From Denitromonas sp. (GTDB lineage Bacteria > Pseudomonadota > Gammaproteobacteria > Burkholderiales > Rhodocyclaceae): a stretch of DNA of 64,000 nt. Location: assembly GCF_034676725.1 (NCBI RefSeq), contig NZ_JAUCBR010000004.1, positions 248,001-312,000 of the forward strand. The letters run 5' to 3'. Made by a program: the position numbers and the translations under genes. Under the pieces are notes generated by a model that did no database searches, was not told where the DNA came from, and saw nothing but the letters and a program-made list of their open reading frames with translations. Shown here one piece after another: positions 15,598 to 23,683 of this stretch; position 1 is the first letter of the stretch, and the number at the start of each line of letters is the position of its first letter.

Positions 15598-15723
15598 GGC
15601 GAAGCTCCTGAATCAGATTTTGGGCGTAAAAATGCCCGGCAGCCCCGGGCATGGGGAGAAGCGGTGTCGGAAAGACCTGGCACGCGGTGCCGACGCCTTT
15701 CCGTCGCCGCCTCGAAGGGGGCG

Positions 15724-15748
15724 ACGGCCGCCGTCTCGCGGCGGCCGT
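15724..15748 (-). other. Hairpin between ahpC and ahpF
   Basis: Perfect ten-base stem ACGGCCGCCG (15724-15733) with CGGCGGCCGT (15739-15748), loop of five. No T-run on the minus strand. It directly follows the ahpC stop and could protect the ahpC message or reduce readthrough, giving more AhpC than AhpF. Confidence 0.6.
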
Positions 15749-15756
15749 TGGCAGGC

Positions 15757-16323
15757 TTAGATTTTGCCCACGAGGTCCAGCGACGGCGCCAGGGTGGATT
15801 CACCCGGGGTCCACTTGGCCGGGCAGACTTCACCCGGGTGGGCGGCCACGTACTGCGCGGCCTGGATCTTGCGGACCAGCTCTTTCGCGTCACGGCCGAT
15901 GCCCAGGTCGTGAATCTCGGCAACCTTGATCTCGCCTTCCGGGTTGATCACGAAGGTGCCGCGCAGGGCCAGGCCTTCTTCCTCGATCATCACCTCGAAG
16001 TTGCGCGAGATGGTGCCGGTCGGGTCGCCGATCATGGCGTAGTTGATCTTCTTGATCGTCTCCGAAGCGTCATGCCAGGCCTTGTGGGTAAAGTGGGTGT
16101 CGGTCGAGACCGAGTACACTTCCACGCCCATGTCCTTGAGCTGCGGGTAGTAGTCGGCCAGATCGCCCAGTTCGGTCGGGCACACGAAGGTGAAGTCGGC
16201 CGGGTAGAAGAACACCACCGACCACTTGCCCAGCAGGGACTGCTCGGTCACTTCCTTGAACTCGCCGTTCTTGTAGGCGGTGGCTTTGAAAGGCTTGATC
16301 TTGCTGTTGATGAGGTTCGACAT
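15757..16323 (-). CDS. ahpC: Alkyl hydroperoxide reductase subunit C (peroxiredoxin)
   Basis: A 188-residue typical 2-Cys peroxiredoxin. Peroxidatic C48 sits in DFTFVCPTEL, resolving C167 in GEVCPAKW. The ATG at 16323 has AGGAG upstream; a GTG three codons earlier is less likely. It reduces hydrogen peroxide and organic peroxides and is recycled by AhpF. An OxyR-like site lies upstream of its promoter. Confidence 0.97.
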   Translation of the reverse strand: MSNLINSKIKPFKATAYKNGEFKEVTEQSLLGKWSVVFFYPADFTFVCPTELGDLADYYPQLKDMGVEVYSVSTDTHFTHKAWHDASETIKKINYAMIGDPTGTISRNFEVMIEEEGLALRGTFVINPEGEIKVAEIHDLGIGRDAKELVRKIQAAQYVAAHPGEVCPAKWTPGESTLAPSLDLVGKI

Positions 16324-16395
16324 GGGTTTCACTCCTTTTGGGTTTGCGGGTGTTGCTGAATCGATGGGTGAATACTATTGCCCTGCAGCATATAG

Positions 16396-16437
16396 ATCCA
16401 ATTGAACGTCCAAATTTTATCGATAGGCAACGCCTAT
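16396..16437 (-). promoter_or_regulatory. OxyR-like site and ahpC promoter
   Basis: ATAG-N7-CTAT (16423-16437) is a perfect half of the OxyR tetrad, and the preceding ATTG (16401) and AAAT (16412) fall at the required spacing: 13 of 16 consensus bases in all. On the minus strand it abuts a -35-like TTGGAT (16396-16401), followed after 18 bases by TAGTAT. This is the arrangement of an OxyR-activated ahpC promoter. Confidence 0.6.
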
Positions 16438-16541
16438 ATACCGTTCCTTGCGCTCGCCGCTTTGCCGAAAACCGGCAATGGGGTAACGTTCAGCCCCATC
16501 CGGAGCGCACGCCACGCGCCCGCGTTTTGCAGGCTCAACAC

Positions 16542-17705
16542 ATGAAATTCGATCTGGTCATCGTCGGCGCCGGCCTCGCGGGCGCCAGCCTCGCCGCCGC
16601 CCTGCGCGGCAGCCGGCTGAAGATCGCGGTGGTGGAATCCCAGCCGCCCGCCCGGCCCGAGGGCTGGGACAGCCGCATCTACGCCATCAGCCCCAGCAAT
16701 GTGGACTTCCTCACCCACATCGGCGTCTGGCCGCACCTCGACAGTACCCGCCTCACCCCGGTCCACGACATGGCCATCCACGGCGACGCCGGCGGCCAGC
16801 TCGACTTCTCGGCCTACGACTGCGGCCTGCGCGAACTGGCCTGGATCGTCGAATCCGGCCTGATGCAGCGCGAGCTGTGGGAGACCATCAAGCGCCAGCA
16901 CAACCTCACCCTGCTGTGCCCGGCACGGCCGGTGAGCCTGGCCGTCGATGAGGACGCCGCCACGCTCACGCTCGACAACGGCAAGACCTTGACCGCCTCG
17001 CTGGTGGTCGCCGCCGACGGCGCACGCTCATGGGTGCGCGAGCAGGTCGGCATTGCCGCGACCACCACGCCCTACGACGAAAAAGGCGTGGTCGCCAACT
17101 TCCGCTGCGAAAAGCCGCACCGCAACACGGCCTATCAATGGTTCCGCGAGGACGGCATCCTCGCTTACCTGCCGCTGCCCGACAACATGATTTCCATCGT
17201 CTGGTCCGCACCCGACGACGTGGCCGACGCGCTTGTCGCCCTCTCGCCCGAGGCGCTGTGTCAGCGCGTCGCCGAGGCCGGTCAGCACACGCTCGGCAAG
17301 CTCACACCTGAAACGCCGGCCGCCGCTTTTCCGCTGCGCCTGATGCGCGTGCCGCAACCCACCGCGCCGCGCGTGGCGCTGATCGGCGACGCGGCGCACG
17401 CCATCCATCCGCTCTCAGGCCACGGTATCAATCTTGGCTATCAGGACGCCAAGGCGCTCGCCGAGCTGCTCGGCCCGCTGCCAGTCTGGCGCGACCCCGG
17501 CGAGGCCACCCTGCTGGCCAGCTACGCCCGCGCCCGCGCCGAAGAGACCACGCTGCTGCAGTCCACCACCCATGCGCTCAACCGCCTGTTCAAGCCCGAC
17601 AACGGCCTTTTGTCGGGGCTGCGCAATCTCGGACTGAACCTCACCAACCAAATCCCTGTCGTACGCAACGCGCTGGTGCGATATGCCATCAGCGGACACT
17701 TTTGA
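16542..17705 (+). CDS. UbiH/UbiF/Coq6-family FAD-dependent hydroxylase
   Basis: Start ATG at 16542 gives 387 residues: dinucleotide motif DLVIVGAGLAGASLAAAL at 4-21, DG motif VVAADGARSWVRE, and the second FAD motif RVALIGDAAHAIHPLSGHGINLGYQDA. This set defines the ubiquinone-biosynthesis hydroxylase family, which hydroxylates the benzoquinone ring precursor. Which ring position is modified (UbiH, UbiF, UbiI, UbiM) is not decidable. Followed 15 bases later by dsbC. Confidence 0.88.
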   Translation: MKFDLVIVGAGLAGASLAAALRGSRLKIAVVESQPPARPEGWDSRIYAISPSNVDFLTHIGVWPHLDSTRLTPVHDMAIHGDAGGQLDFSAYDCGLRELAWIVESGLMQRELWETIKRQHNLTLLCPARPVSLAVDEDAATLTLDNGKTLTASLVVAADGARSWVREQVGIAATTTPYDEKGVVANFRCEKPHRNTAYQWFREDGILAYLPLPDNMISIVWSAPDDVADALVALSPEALCQRVAEAGQHTLGKLTPETPAAAFPLRLMRVPQPTAPRVALIGDAAHAIHPLSGHGINLGYQDAKALAELLGPLPVWRDPGEATLLASYARARAEETTLLQSTTHALNRLFKPDNGLLSGLRNLGLNLTNQIPVVRNALVRYAISGHF

Positions 17706-17720
17706 TTCCTGGAGAACCGG

Positions 17721-18449
17721 ATGAACCACCCCCGACTGCGCGCCGCGCTGGCCACCTTCACCCTGGCCGCCGGCGTCGCCCATGCCGGCGAAGCCGATGT
17801 GCAAAAGAAGGTTGAAGCCTTCATCGGCGCCCCTGCCGTCAGCAGCGTCAAGGCCACGACCTACAACAAACTGTACGAAGTAGTGCTCAAGTCCGGTGAG
17901 CTGGTCTACACCAATGAGTCGGTGAGCTTCATCATCGACGGCAACATCATCGACACCAAGACCCGCAGCAACATCACCCAGGCGCGCCTCAACGCCCTGT
18001 CGGCCATCGACTTCGCCAGCCTGCCGCTCAAGGACGCGGTCAAGCATGTGCGCGGCAAGGGTGAGCGCGTCATCGCCACCTTCGAAGACCCCAACTGCGG
18101 CTTCTGCAAGCGCCTCGCCGGCGAGCTGCAGACCATGGACAACGTCACCGTCTACACCTTCCTCTACCCCATCCTGAGCCCGGACTCGATTGACAAGTCC
18201 AAGCGCATCTGGTGCGCCGAGAATCAGGGTGTCGCCTGGATGGACTGGGTCGGTGCCGGCAAGGCCCCGCCCGCCGCGGCCGACTGCGACACCTCGGCCA
18301 TCGAGCGCAACGTCGCCCTCGGCCAGCAGCTGCGCGTCAGTGGCACGCCCACCATCTTCCTCGCCGACGGCAGCCGCATCGGTGGTTTCCTGCCGGCGGC
18401 ACAGCTGAATCCGGCCATTGACGAGGCGCAGGGCAAAGCCAAGAAGTAA
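17721..18449 (+). CDS. dsbC: DsbC-type periplasmic disulfide isomerase
   Basis: A 242-residue exported protein (signal peptide to AHA, residue 22). An N-terminal dimerisation domain (residues 23-85) precedes a thioredoxin fold with the active-site CGFC (C126, C129) and cis-proline GTPTIFL. A second cysteine pair, C165 and C189, matches the structural disulfide of DsbC. It shuffles wrong disulfides in periplasmic proteins. Likely co-transcribed with the ubiquinone hydroxylase. Confidence 0.93.
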   Translation: MNHPRLRAALATFTLAAGVAHAGEADVQKKVEAFIGAPAVSSVKATTYNKLYEVVLKSGELVYTNESVSFIIDGNIIDTKTRSNITQARLNALSAIDFASLPLKDAVKHVRGKGERVIATFEDPNCGFCKRLAGELQTMDNVTVYTFLYPILSPDSIDKSKRIWCAENQGVAWMDWVGAGKAPPAAADCDTSAIERNVALGQQLRVSGTPTIFLADGSRIGGFLPAAQLNPAIDEAQGKAKK

Positions 18450-18470
18450 GCCGGCGCATCCGCCACCCCC

Positions 18471-18506
18471 GCGCCCCCTTGCCGGCCCAAGGCCGACGGG
18501 GGGCGT
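18471..18506. terminator. GC-rich hairpin between convergent dsbC and DUF2784 genes
   Basis: CGCCCCC (18472-18478) pairs with GGGGGCG (18499-18505), with an inner GGCC/GGCC helix. There is no strong T-run, so its termination efficiency is uncertain. Confidence 0.45.
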
Positions 18507-18524
18507 GTCGTTTGGCGGCCTCGG

Positions 18525-18929
18525 TCAGGGCTGCCGGCCGCGCGGCGGATAGCAGCGCCATGCGGCCACGACCAGCCCGGCGAAGGCCGTGTAAGCCAGC
18601 GTGAACACCCACCCCGGCGCCTCGTAGAACAGCAGGCGTCCCACCCAGTGTTCAATGAAACTCGCCGCATAGGGGGCATCACCGGCCTGTTCGCGCAACC
18701 ACGATTCGAGCACCGTCAGCGGGCACATGGCGCCAAGCCAGGCTTGCATGACTACCACGCCGATGGCGATCAGGTGGGCGAGCCGAAACGCCCGCGCGTT
18801 CACCCACCGCCAGCGCCACCGGTTGCCGACAAACACCGCTGCCAGGCCGCCAATGACAAAGATGACAACGGCCAGGTGCAACAGCAGCACACCATCGGCC
18901 AGCAAGCGGTAAATGGGGGCGTCTGCCAT
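18525..18929 (-). CDS. DUF2784 membrane protein
   Basis: A 134-residue protein with four hydrophobic segments (LLLHLAVVIFVIGGLAAVF, AHLIAIGVVVMQAWLG, a central LLFYEAPGWVF and a final LAYTAFAGLVVAAW). MCPLTVLESWLREQAG is the recognisable family signature. Function unknown. It is 22 bases downstream of the dodecin gene on the same strand. Confidence 0.82.
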   Translation of the reverse strand: MADAPIYRLLADGVLLLHLAVVIFVIGGLAAVFVGNRWRWRWVNARAFRLAHLIAIGVVVMQAWLGAMCPLTVLESWLREQAGDAPYAASFIEHWVGRLLFYEAPGWVFTLAYTAFAGLVVAAWRCYPPRGRQP

Positions 18930-18951
18930 GCGCGGCGCGCGTTTCCGCCGC

Positions 18952-19158
18952 CTAGTCGAGCCGGAAGCCGACCTTCAACTTGACCTGGTAATGCGCGATC
19001 TTGCCGTCCACAATATGCCCGCGCGATTCAATCACTTCGTACCAGTCGAGGTGTTCCACGGTTTTGGAAGCACGGGCGATGGCGTTGCGGATGGCGTCGT
19101 CGGAGCCGGTGGGCGACGAGCCGGCCAGCTCGATGATCTTGTACACATGCGCACTCAT
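18952..19158 (-). CDS. Dodecin, flavin-binding protein
   Basis: Starting at the ATG at 19158 gives 68 residues, the usual size of dodecins; GGAGAC lies nine bases upstream. The sequence MSAHVYKIIELAGSSPTGSDDAIRNAIARASKT and the W in HLDWYEVIESRGHI are diagnostic; that tryptophan stacks on flavin in the dodecamer. Dodecins store and protect free flavins. Confidence 0.92.
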   Translation of the reverse strand: MSAHVYKIIELAGSSPTGSDDAIRNAIARASKTVEHLDWYEVIESRGHIVDGKIAHYQVKLKVGFRLD

Positions 19159-19361
19159 GGCGGTCTCCTGGGTCGGCGGGGTGCCTGAACCCAGTATAGG
19201 AAGCCACACCGTGGCGCGCCGCGCGGCGCCAGAAATCCGCACGGCCACGGCACTTTGGCCAATGCCGGCGGTCTTTGTAGAGGTGAGGCCACGCCGTCAC
19301 CCCGCCGGGTATAACAACAACCAGGCGCGCGCAACACCGCGCGCCCCTTCAAGGAAGCAAC

Positions 19362-19976
19362 ATGCTAGAAAAGCTGGCCCAGGATGCCCTCATCATCTGG
19401 GCAACGATCGACCCGATCGGCACCATGGCGCTGTTCACCGGCCTCACCGCGCACCTGACGGCAGAGCATCGGCGGCGCACCGCCTACAAGACCGTGCTCT
19501 ACGCGGGCGCCGTGCTGCTCGGCTCCATCGTGATCGGCCAGCTGATCCTCAACGCCATGGGCATCCGCCTGGCCTCTTTCCAGCTTGGCGGCGGCATCAT
19601 CCTGTTTCTCTTTGGCCTGAAGATGATCTTCGGCGCCGACACGCCCTCGCCGCGCCAAGAGCCGGAGCACGACATCGCCGTGTTCCCGCTGGCCATCCCG
19701 GCCACCGCCACGCCGGGCGCCATCCTGGCGGTGATCCTGCTGACCGACAACCATGTCCACCCCATCCCGGTGCAGATCGGCACGGCGCTGGTCACGGTGG
19801 CCATCCTCGGCGTCACGCTGGTGCTGCTGTTGCTGTCGAGCCGCATCATCCGGATCATCGGGGTCAGCGGCGCCTCGATTCTGACCCGTGTCATGGGCAT
19901 GATCCTGGCCGCCTTCTCCGTCGAGCTGGCGATGAACGCGCTCGGCATCGGACAATGGGTCACCCCGGCGCAGTAA
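19362..19976 (+). CDS. MarC-family (UPF0056) integral membrane protein
   Basis: A 204-residue protein with six hydrophobic segments. The segment IDPIGTMALFTGLT at 16-29 and the centre FPLAIPATATPGAILAVILL are typical of the MarC family. AAGGAAG precedes the ATG. The transport role of the family is unproven and the early link to antibiotic resistance was not confirmed. Tandem with a methyltransferase gene 33 bases downstream. Confidence 0.88.
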   Translation: MLEKLAQDALIIWATIDPIGTMALFTGLTAHLTAEHRRRTAYKTVLYAGAVLLGSIVIGQLILNAMGIRLASFQLGGGIILFLFGLKMIFGADTPSPRQEPEHDIAVFPLAIPATATPGAILAVILLTDNHVHPIPVQIGTALVTVAILGVTLVLLLLSSRIIRIIGVSGASILTRVMGMILAAFSVELAMNALGIGQWVTPAQ

Positions 19977-20009
19977 GTGCCGGGCGCCCCGTCAGCTGAG
20001 GAGCGGAAA

Positions 20010-20657
20010 ATGGCAAGCACGCCGAGGTTCTGGGACTTCATCGCCGAGCGCTACGCGAGGCAGCCGGTGGCCGACGAGGCCGCCTACCAGACCAAGCTGC
20101 GGGTCAGCCGCGAGTACTTCCGGCCCGACATGCAGGTGCTGGAATTCGGCTGCGGCACGGGCTCGACGGCCATCGCCCATGCGCCGTTCGTGGCCCATAT
20201 CCGGGGCATCGACATCTCCCCGAAGATGATCGACATCGCCCGGCGCAAGGCCGCAGCCGCCGGCATCGACAACGTCGGCTTCGAGGTGTCGAGCATCGAC
20301 ACGCTTGAGGACGGCCCGTCGCGCTATGACGCGGTGATGGGCCACAGCATCCTGCACCTGGTCGACCACCCGGCCGCGGTCATCGCCAAGGTTCATGCGC
20401 AGCTCAAGCCCGGCGGCGTGTTCATCAGCAGCACCATGTGCCTGGGCGACTCGCTCACGCAGCGGATCATCAAGGCGGTGGTGTCGCTCGGCGCGGTGGT
20501 CGGCCTGCTGCCCTCGCTGACCGCCTTCACCCAGCAAGCCCTGCGCGACACCTTGCTTGCCGCCGGCTTCGAGATTGCGCACTGCTGGCAACCCAAGCCC
20601 GGCGCCGCGGTGTTCATCGTCGCCCGCAAACCCGACAACGCCGAGCCCGCCACCTGA
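20010..20657 (+). CDS. Class I SAM-dependent methyltransferase
   Basis: ATG at 20010 follows GAGGAG and yields 215 residues. Motif I VLEFGCGTGSTAIAHA (about 45-60), acidic loop IDISPKMIDIARRKA and the post-motif SILHLVDHPAAVIAKVHAQLKPGGVF define a class I Rossmann methyltransferase of the UbiE/BioC-like type. A hydrophobic stretch (VVSLGAVVGLLPSL) suggests contact with membrane or a lipid-like substrate. Substrate not determinable. Confidence 0.85.
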   Translation: MASTPRFWDFIAERYARQPVADEAAYQTKLRVSREYFRPDMQVLEFGCGTGSTAIAHAPFVAHIRGIDISPKMIDIARRKAAAAGIDNVGFEVSSIDTLEDGPSRYDAVMGHSILHLVDHPAAVIAKVHAQLKPGGVFISSTMCLGDSLTQRIIKAVVSLGAVVGLLPSLTAFTQQALRDTLLAAGFEIAHCWQPKPGAAVFIVARKPDNAEPAT

Positions 20658-20837
20658 GAATTTGTGAAGACGCCGTAACGCGCCGGGCCGCGTGCGAGGC
20701 CGGACTTGGCAACCACGCGAGCACGTCACGCAGCAATCGGTGCGCGCAGTCGATGTATTCACGCGGTCTGACACCGCCCCGCCGGGCGTCGTATTTCCGC
20801 CCTACAATGGCCCCCTTTCCCAACCATTGCCCGCCGC

Positions 20838-21722
20838 ATGCGCATCACCGCCTTCACCGACCTCGCCTGCCCGCTCGACGGCGCCCCGCTGCAGCGTGAC
20901 GGCGCCAGCTGGCGCTGCGCGGCCGGCCATAGCTATGACATCGCCAGCCAGGGCTATGTCCACCTGTTGCCGGTGCAGCAAAAGCGCTCGCGCGACCCCG
21001 GCGACAGCAAGGCCATGGTCGCCGCCCGGCGCCGCTACCTCAACGCCGGCCACTACCAGCCGATTGCCGAGGCCGTGCGCCGCGCCACGCTGGCCGGCCT
21101 GCCCGCCACCGGTGGCAGCTGCCTGGATGCCGGCTGCGGCGAGGGCTACTACCTGCGCCAGCTCGCCGAGGCCGACGACGACCGCCCGCTGGCCCTCCTC
21201 GGGCTCGACATCTCCAAATGGGCCACACTCGCCGCCGCCCGGCAGGATGCCCGCCCGGCCTGGGTGGTCGGCAGCAACGCCCGGCTACCCGTGCTGACCG
21301 GCACCCTCGACCGCCTGCTGTGCCTGTTCGGCTTCCCGGTGTATGCCGAGTTCGCCCGCGTGCTCAAGCCCGGCGGCCGGCTGCTGCAGGTCGACGCCGG
21401 GCCCGATCACCTGCGCGAACTGCGCCAGATCATCTACCCCAGCCTCAAGCCCGAGCGCCCCGCCCGCGCGTCGACGCCGCAAGGGTTTGTGCGCATCGAC
21501 ACCGAGACCCTCCGCTACCCGCTCACGCTCACCGGCGCCGACACCCTGGCCGACCTGCTGGTCATGACCCCGCATTTCTATCGCGCCAACGCCGAAGGCC
21601 GCGCCAGGGCTGCCGCGCTGACGGCGCTGGCCGTCACCGTGGACGTCCGGCTCACCCGCTTCGAGCGTGTCGGCAGCGCAGGCCCGGCCGCCCCGGTTGA
21701 ATCCACGCCGACCGGGGACTAG
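20838..21722 (+). CDS. rlmA: RlmA-type 23S rRNA guanine-N1 methyltransferase
   Basis: A 294-residue protein that follows RlmA closely: N-terminal zinc-finger region, signature GYVHLLPVQQKRSRDPGDSKAMVAARR (shown here in pieces: GYVHLLPVQ, KRSRDPGDSK), SAM motif CLDAGCGEGYY and C-terminal ADLLVMTPHFYRA. E. coli RlmA methylates G745 of 23S rRNA. The zinc ligands expected as Cys-x2-Cys...Cys-x3-His are here C11, D14, C27 and H31: the second cysteine is an aspartate. Confidence 0.85.
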   Translation: MRITAFTDLACPLDGAPLQRDGASWRCAAGHSYDIASQGYVHLLPVQQKRSRDPGDSKAMVAARRRYLNAGHYQPIAEAVRRATLAGLPATGGSCLDAGCGEGYYLRQLAEADDDRPLALLGLDISKWATLAAARQDARPAWVVGSNARLPVLTGTLDRLLCLFGFPVYAEFARVLKPGGRLLQVDAGPDHLRELRQIIYPSLKPERPARASTPQGFVRIDTETLRYPLTLTGADTLADLLVMTPHFYRANAEGRARAAALTALAVTVDVRLTRFERVGSAGPAAPVESTPTGD

Positions 21723-21784
21723 ACTTCCCTCGCCCCCAAAGCGGTCAGCCCCCGGGGCCGGGCGCCCATTCATGGAGGCACGCC

Positions 21785-22492
21785 ATGGGCATCAAGAACG
21801 ATCAACCCGCCGGGCACGCGCGCGCCGCCGTGGCAGGCCATCGACGCCGCACCCTGCTGTGCGTGCTGCTCACCGCGGCCGTGGCCGCATGCGCCGGCTA
21901 CCGCGGCGGCTGGAAGAGTGTGGCCTATGTCGGCGACATCCCACCGGCACGGGGGTCGGACGATGAAGGCGCAAGCCGCCCCACGACCCTGCACTTTCCC
22001 GGGCTGCAGCTGGACATCGCCCTGGACAATGCCCTGCGCACCCACGACACCCAGGTCGTGCTGTTCGCGCTGCCGGTGTCGGTGGACCCGCGTGCGGTGT
22101 TCATCAAGAACAACCAGCCCGGCAAGACCCGCCTTTTCCTGACCGTCACGCCCACCGAGGCCGGCTATGTGTTTCGACCCACGCAGGCGATCCTGCATGT
22201 CGGCGATCAGCGGGTGGGCGGCATGGCCGGCTACGAATTCAGCATGTGGGATGCAGCGGGCCAACGCGTGCAGCAAGGCGGCAGCTGGCAGCACCGCCCG
22301 GTCGGCGACGCATTCACGCTGGCGCAAGCCGGGCACCGCTACCTGCTGTCCATTGATTTTGACATCGCCACACCCTCGCCGGAGACCCCCGGACTGGCCG
22401 TTGACCTCTCCGCGGCACTGCGCTCGCCGCATCACCCGCCGCTGCCACGCATCCGCTTCGCGCCGGGACGCTGGAAAGAAGGCTACACCTAG
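21785..22492 (+). CDS. Putative lipoprotein, hypothetical
   Basis: A 235-residue protein with a basic N-terminus, a hydrophobic segment and a lipobox-like AAVAAC (C36), indicating a lipid-anchored envelope protein. The rest is probably beta-rich (TTLHFPGLQLDIALDNALRT, FLTVTPTEAGYVFRPTQAILHVG) with no recognised domain. GGAGGC precedes the ATG. Followed by a secreted hydrolase gene 50 bases downstream on the same strand. Confidence 0.7.
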   Translation: MGIKNDQPAGHARAAVAGHRRRTLLCVLLTAAVAACAGYRGGWKSVAYVGDIPPARGSDDEGASRPTTLHFPGLQLDIALDNALRTHDTQVVLFALPVSVDPRAVFIKNNQPGKTRLFLTVTPTEAGYVFRPTQAILHVGDQRVGGMAGYEFSMWDAAGQRVQQGGSWQHRPVGDAFTLAQAGHRYLLSIDFDIATPSPETPGLAVDLSAALRSPHHPPLPRIRFAPGRWKEGYT

Positions 22493-22572
22493 CGTGTGTT
22501 CACAGCAGAGCCATCAGCCCCACGACGGCGGACGTTGACACGATGACCGCCACACACCGCGCCGAGACGCCC

Positions 22573-23457
22573 ATGCTTCGCTACTGCCTTGCCATCGCCG
22601 CCCTGCTCCTCGCCCCGCTCAGCCAGGCCGGCCCGCTGCGTGACCGGCTCGCCGAGCACCGCGAGCAGGCTGCCCCGTTCGAACAGATCAAGGACCTTGC
22701 CTACGGCCCGCACGAGCGCCAGCGTTTTGACGTCTACCTGCCCAAACCGCGCCCCACCGCCGCACCGGTCATCCTGCTGGTGCATGGCGGCGGCTGGCGC
22801 CATGGCGACAAGGCCGCCGACAGCGTGGTCGAGCACAAGGTGCGTCACTGGGTGGGCCACGGGGTGATCCTGGTGTCGACCAACTACCGCCTGCTACCCG
22901 AGGCCGGCCCGCTCGAACAGGCCGACGACGTGGCCCGGGCGCTGGCCGCCGTGCAGCGGCAGGCCGACGCCTGGGGGGGCGATGCGAGCCGGCTGGTGCT
23001 GATGGGCCATTCGGCCGGTGCGCACCTGGTGGCCCTGCTCGGCGCCTCGCCCGAGCGCGTCGCGGCCGCCGGCGCACGGCCGTGGACGGCGACCGTCTCG
23101 CTCGACAGCGCGGCGCTCGATCTGCCCGCCATCATGCAGCGCCCGCATCTGCGCCTCTATGACCAGGCCTTCGGCGACGACCCGACCCACTGGCGCGCCG
23201 CCTCGCCGCTTCACCAGCAACGCACGGCCGGCCCGCCGCTGCTGGCCGTGTGCTCGACCGAACGCCGCGACGGGCCCTGCCCCAACGCCGAGGCCTTTGC
23301 CGCCACGGCCCGGTCGGTTGGCATGCGCGTCGAGATCCTGCCGCAGGCCCGCTCGCACCGTGAGATCAATGTCGACCTGGGCCGTGATGCGACCTATACC
23401 GGCGCGGTCGACGCCTTCCTGCGCAGCGTCGATGCGCGCTGGCCGGTGGCGCGGTAG
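22573..23457 (+). CDS. Exported alpha/beta hydrolase
   Basis: From the ATG at 22573 the protein has 294 residues with a signal peptide (MLRYCLAIAALLLAPLSQA); an ATG ten codons upstream (22543) would bury it. VILLVHGGGWRHGDK is the HGGG oxyanion motif and LMGHSAGAHL the GxSxG nucleophile elbow of the esterase/lipase (BD-FAE, hormone-sensitive-lipase-like) family. A late HREINVDLG probably supplies the catalytic His. Likely a periplasmic esterase. Confidence 0.78.
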   Translation: MLRYCLAIAALLLAPLSQAGPLRDRLAEHREQAAPFEQIKDLAYGPHERQRFDVYLPKPRPTAAPVILLVHGGGWRHGDKAADSVVEHKVRHWVGHGVILVSTNYRLLPEAGPLEQADDVARALAAVQRQADAWGGDASRLVLMGHSAGAHLVALLGASPERVAAAGARPWTATVSLDSAALDLPAIMQRPHLRLYDQAFGDDPTHWRAASPLHQQRTAGPPLLAVCSTERRDGPCPNAEAFAATARSVGMRVEILPQARSHREINVDLGRDATYTGAVDAFLRSVDARWPVAR

Positions 23458-23509
23458 CTGGGCCAATGCTTATCGGACGCTTCAACCCCCCTGCACAACA
23501 GGCATTGAT

Positions 23510-23637
23510 GGCCGGATGAATCCGGCCCTACGCGGCATGGCCCAACGGGCTTCCAGCGCGGATCGTAGGGCGGGATGCATCCCGCCATCGGTGGTGCCGA
23601 ATGGCATGGTTTGGCGGGTTGAAACCCGCCCTGCGAC
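23510..23637. repeat. Cluster of GTAGGG/CCCTAC palindromic repeats
   Basis: Three perfect hairpins with eight-base arms and two-base loops: GGCCGGAT-GA-ATCCGGCC (23510-23527, followed by CTACG), GGCGGGAT-GC-ATCCCGCC (23569-23586, preceded by CGTAG) and GGCGGGTT-GA-AACCCGCC (23613-23630, followed by CTGCG). They fill the space between convergent genes and share the arm pattern of the element at 40013. Confidence 0.85.
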
Positions 23638-23683
23638 ATGCGCCGTGGCTTCGGCACGGCATGGGTCCATCCGGCCAAAACGG

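Noticed and set aside
14068..16359. A 763-codon open frame antisense to ahpF and ahpC
   Set aside because: It is a GC-rich shadow of two certain genes: low-complexity His/Arg/Gly-rich translation, no ribosome binding site, no domain.
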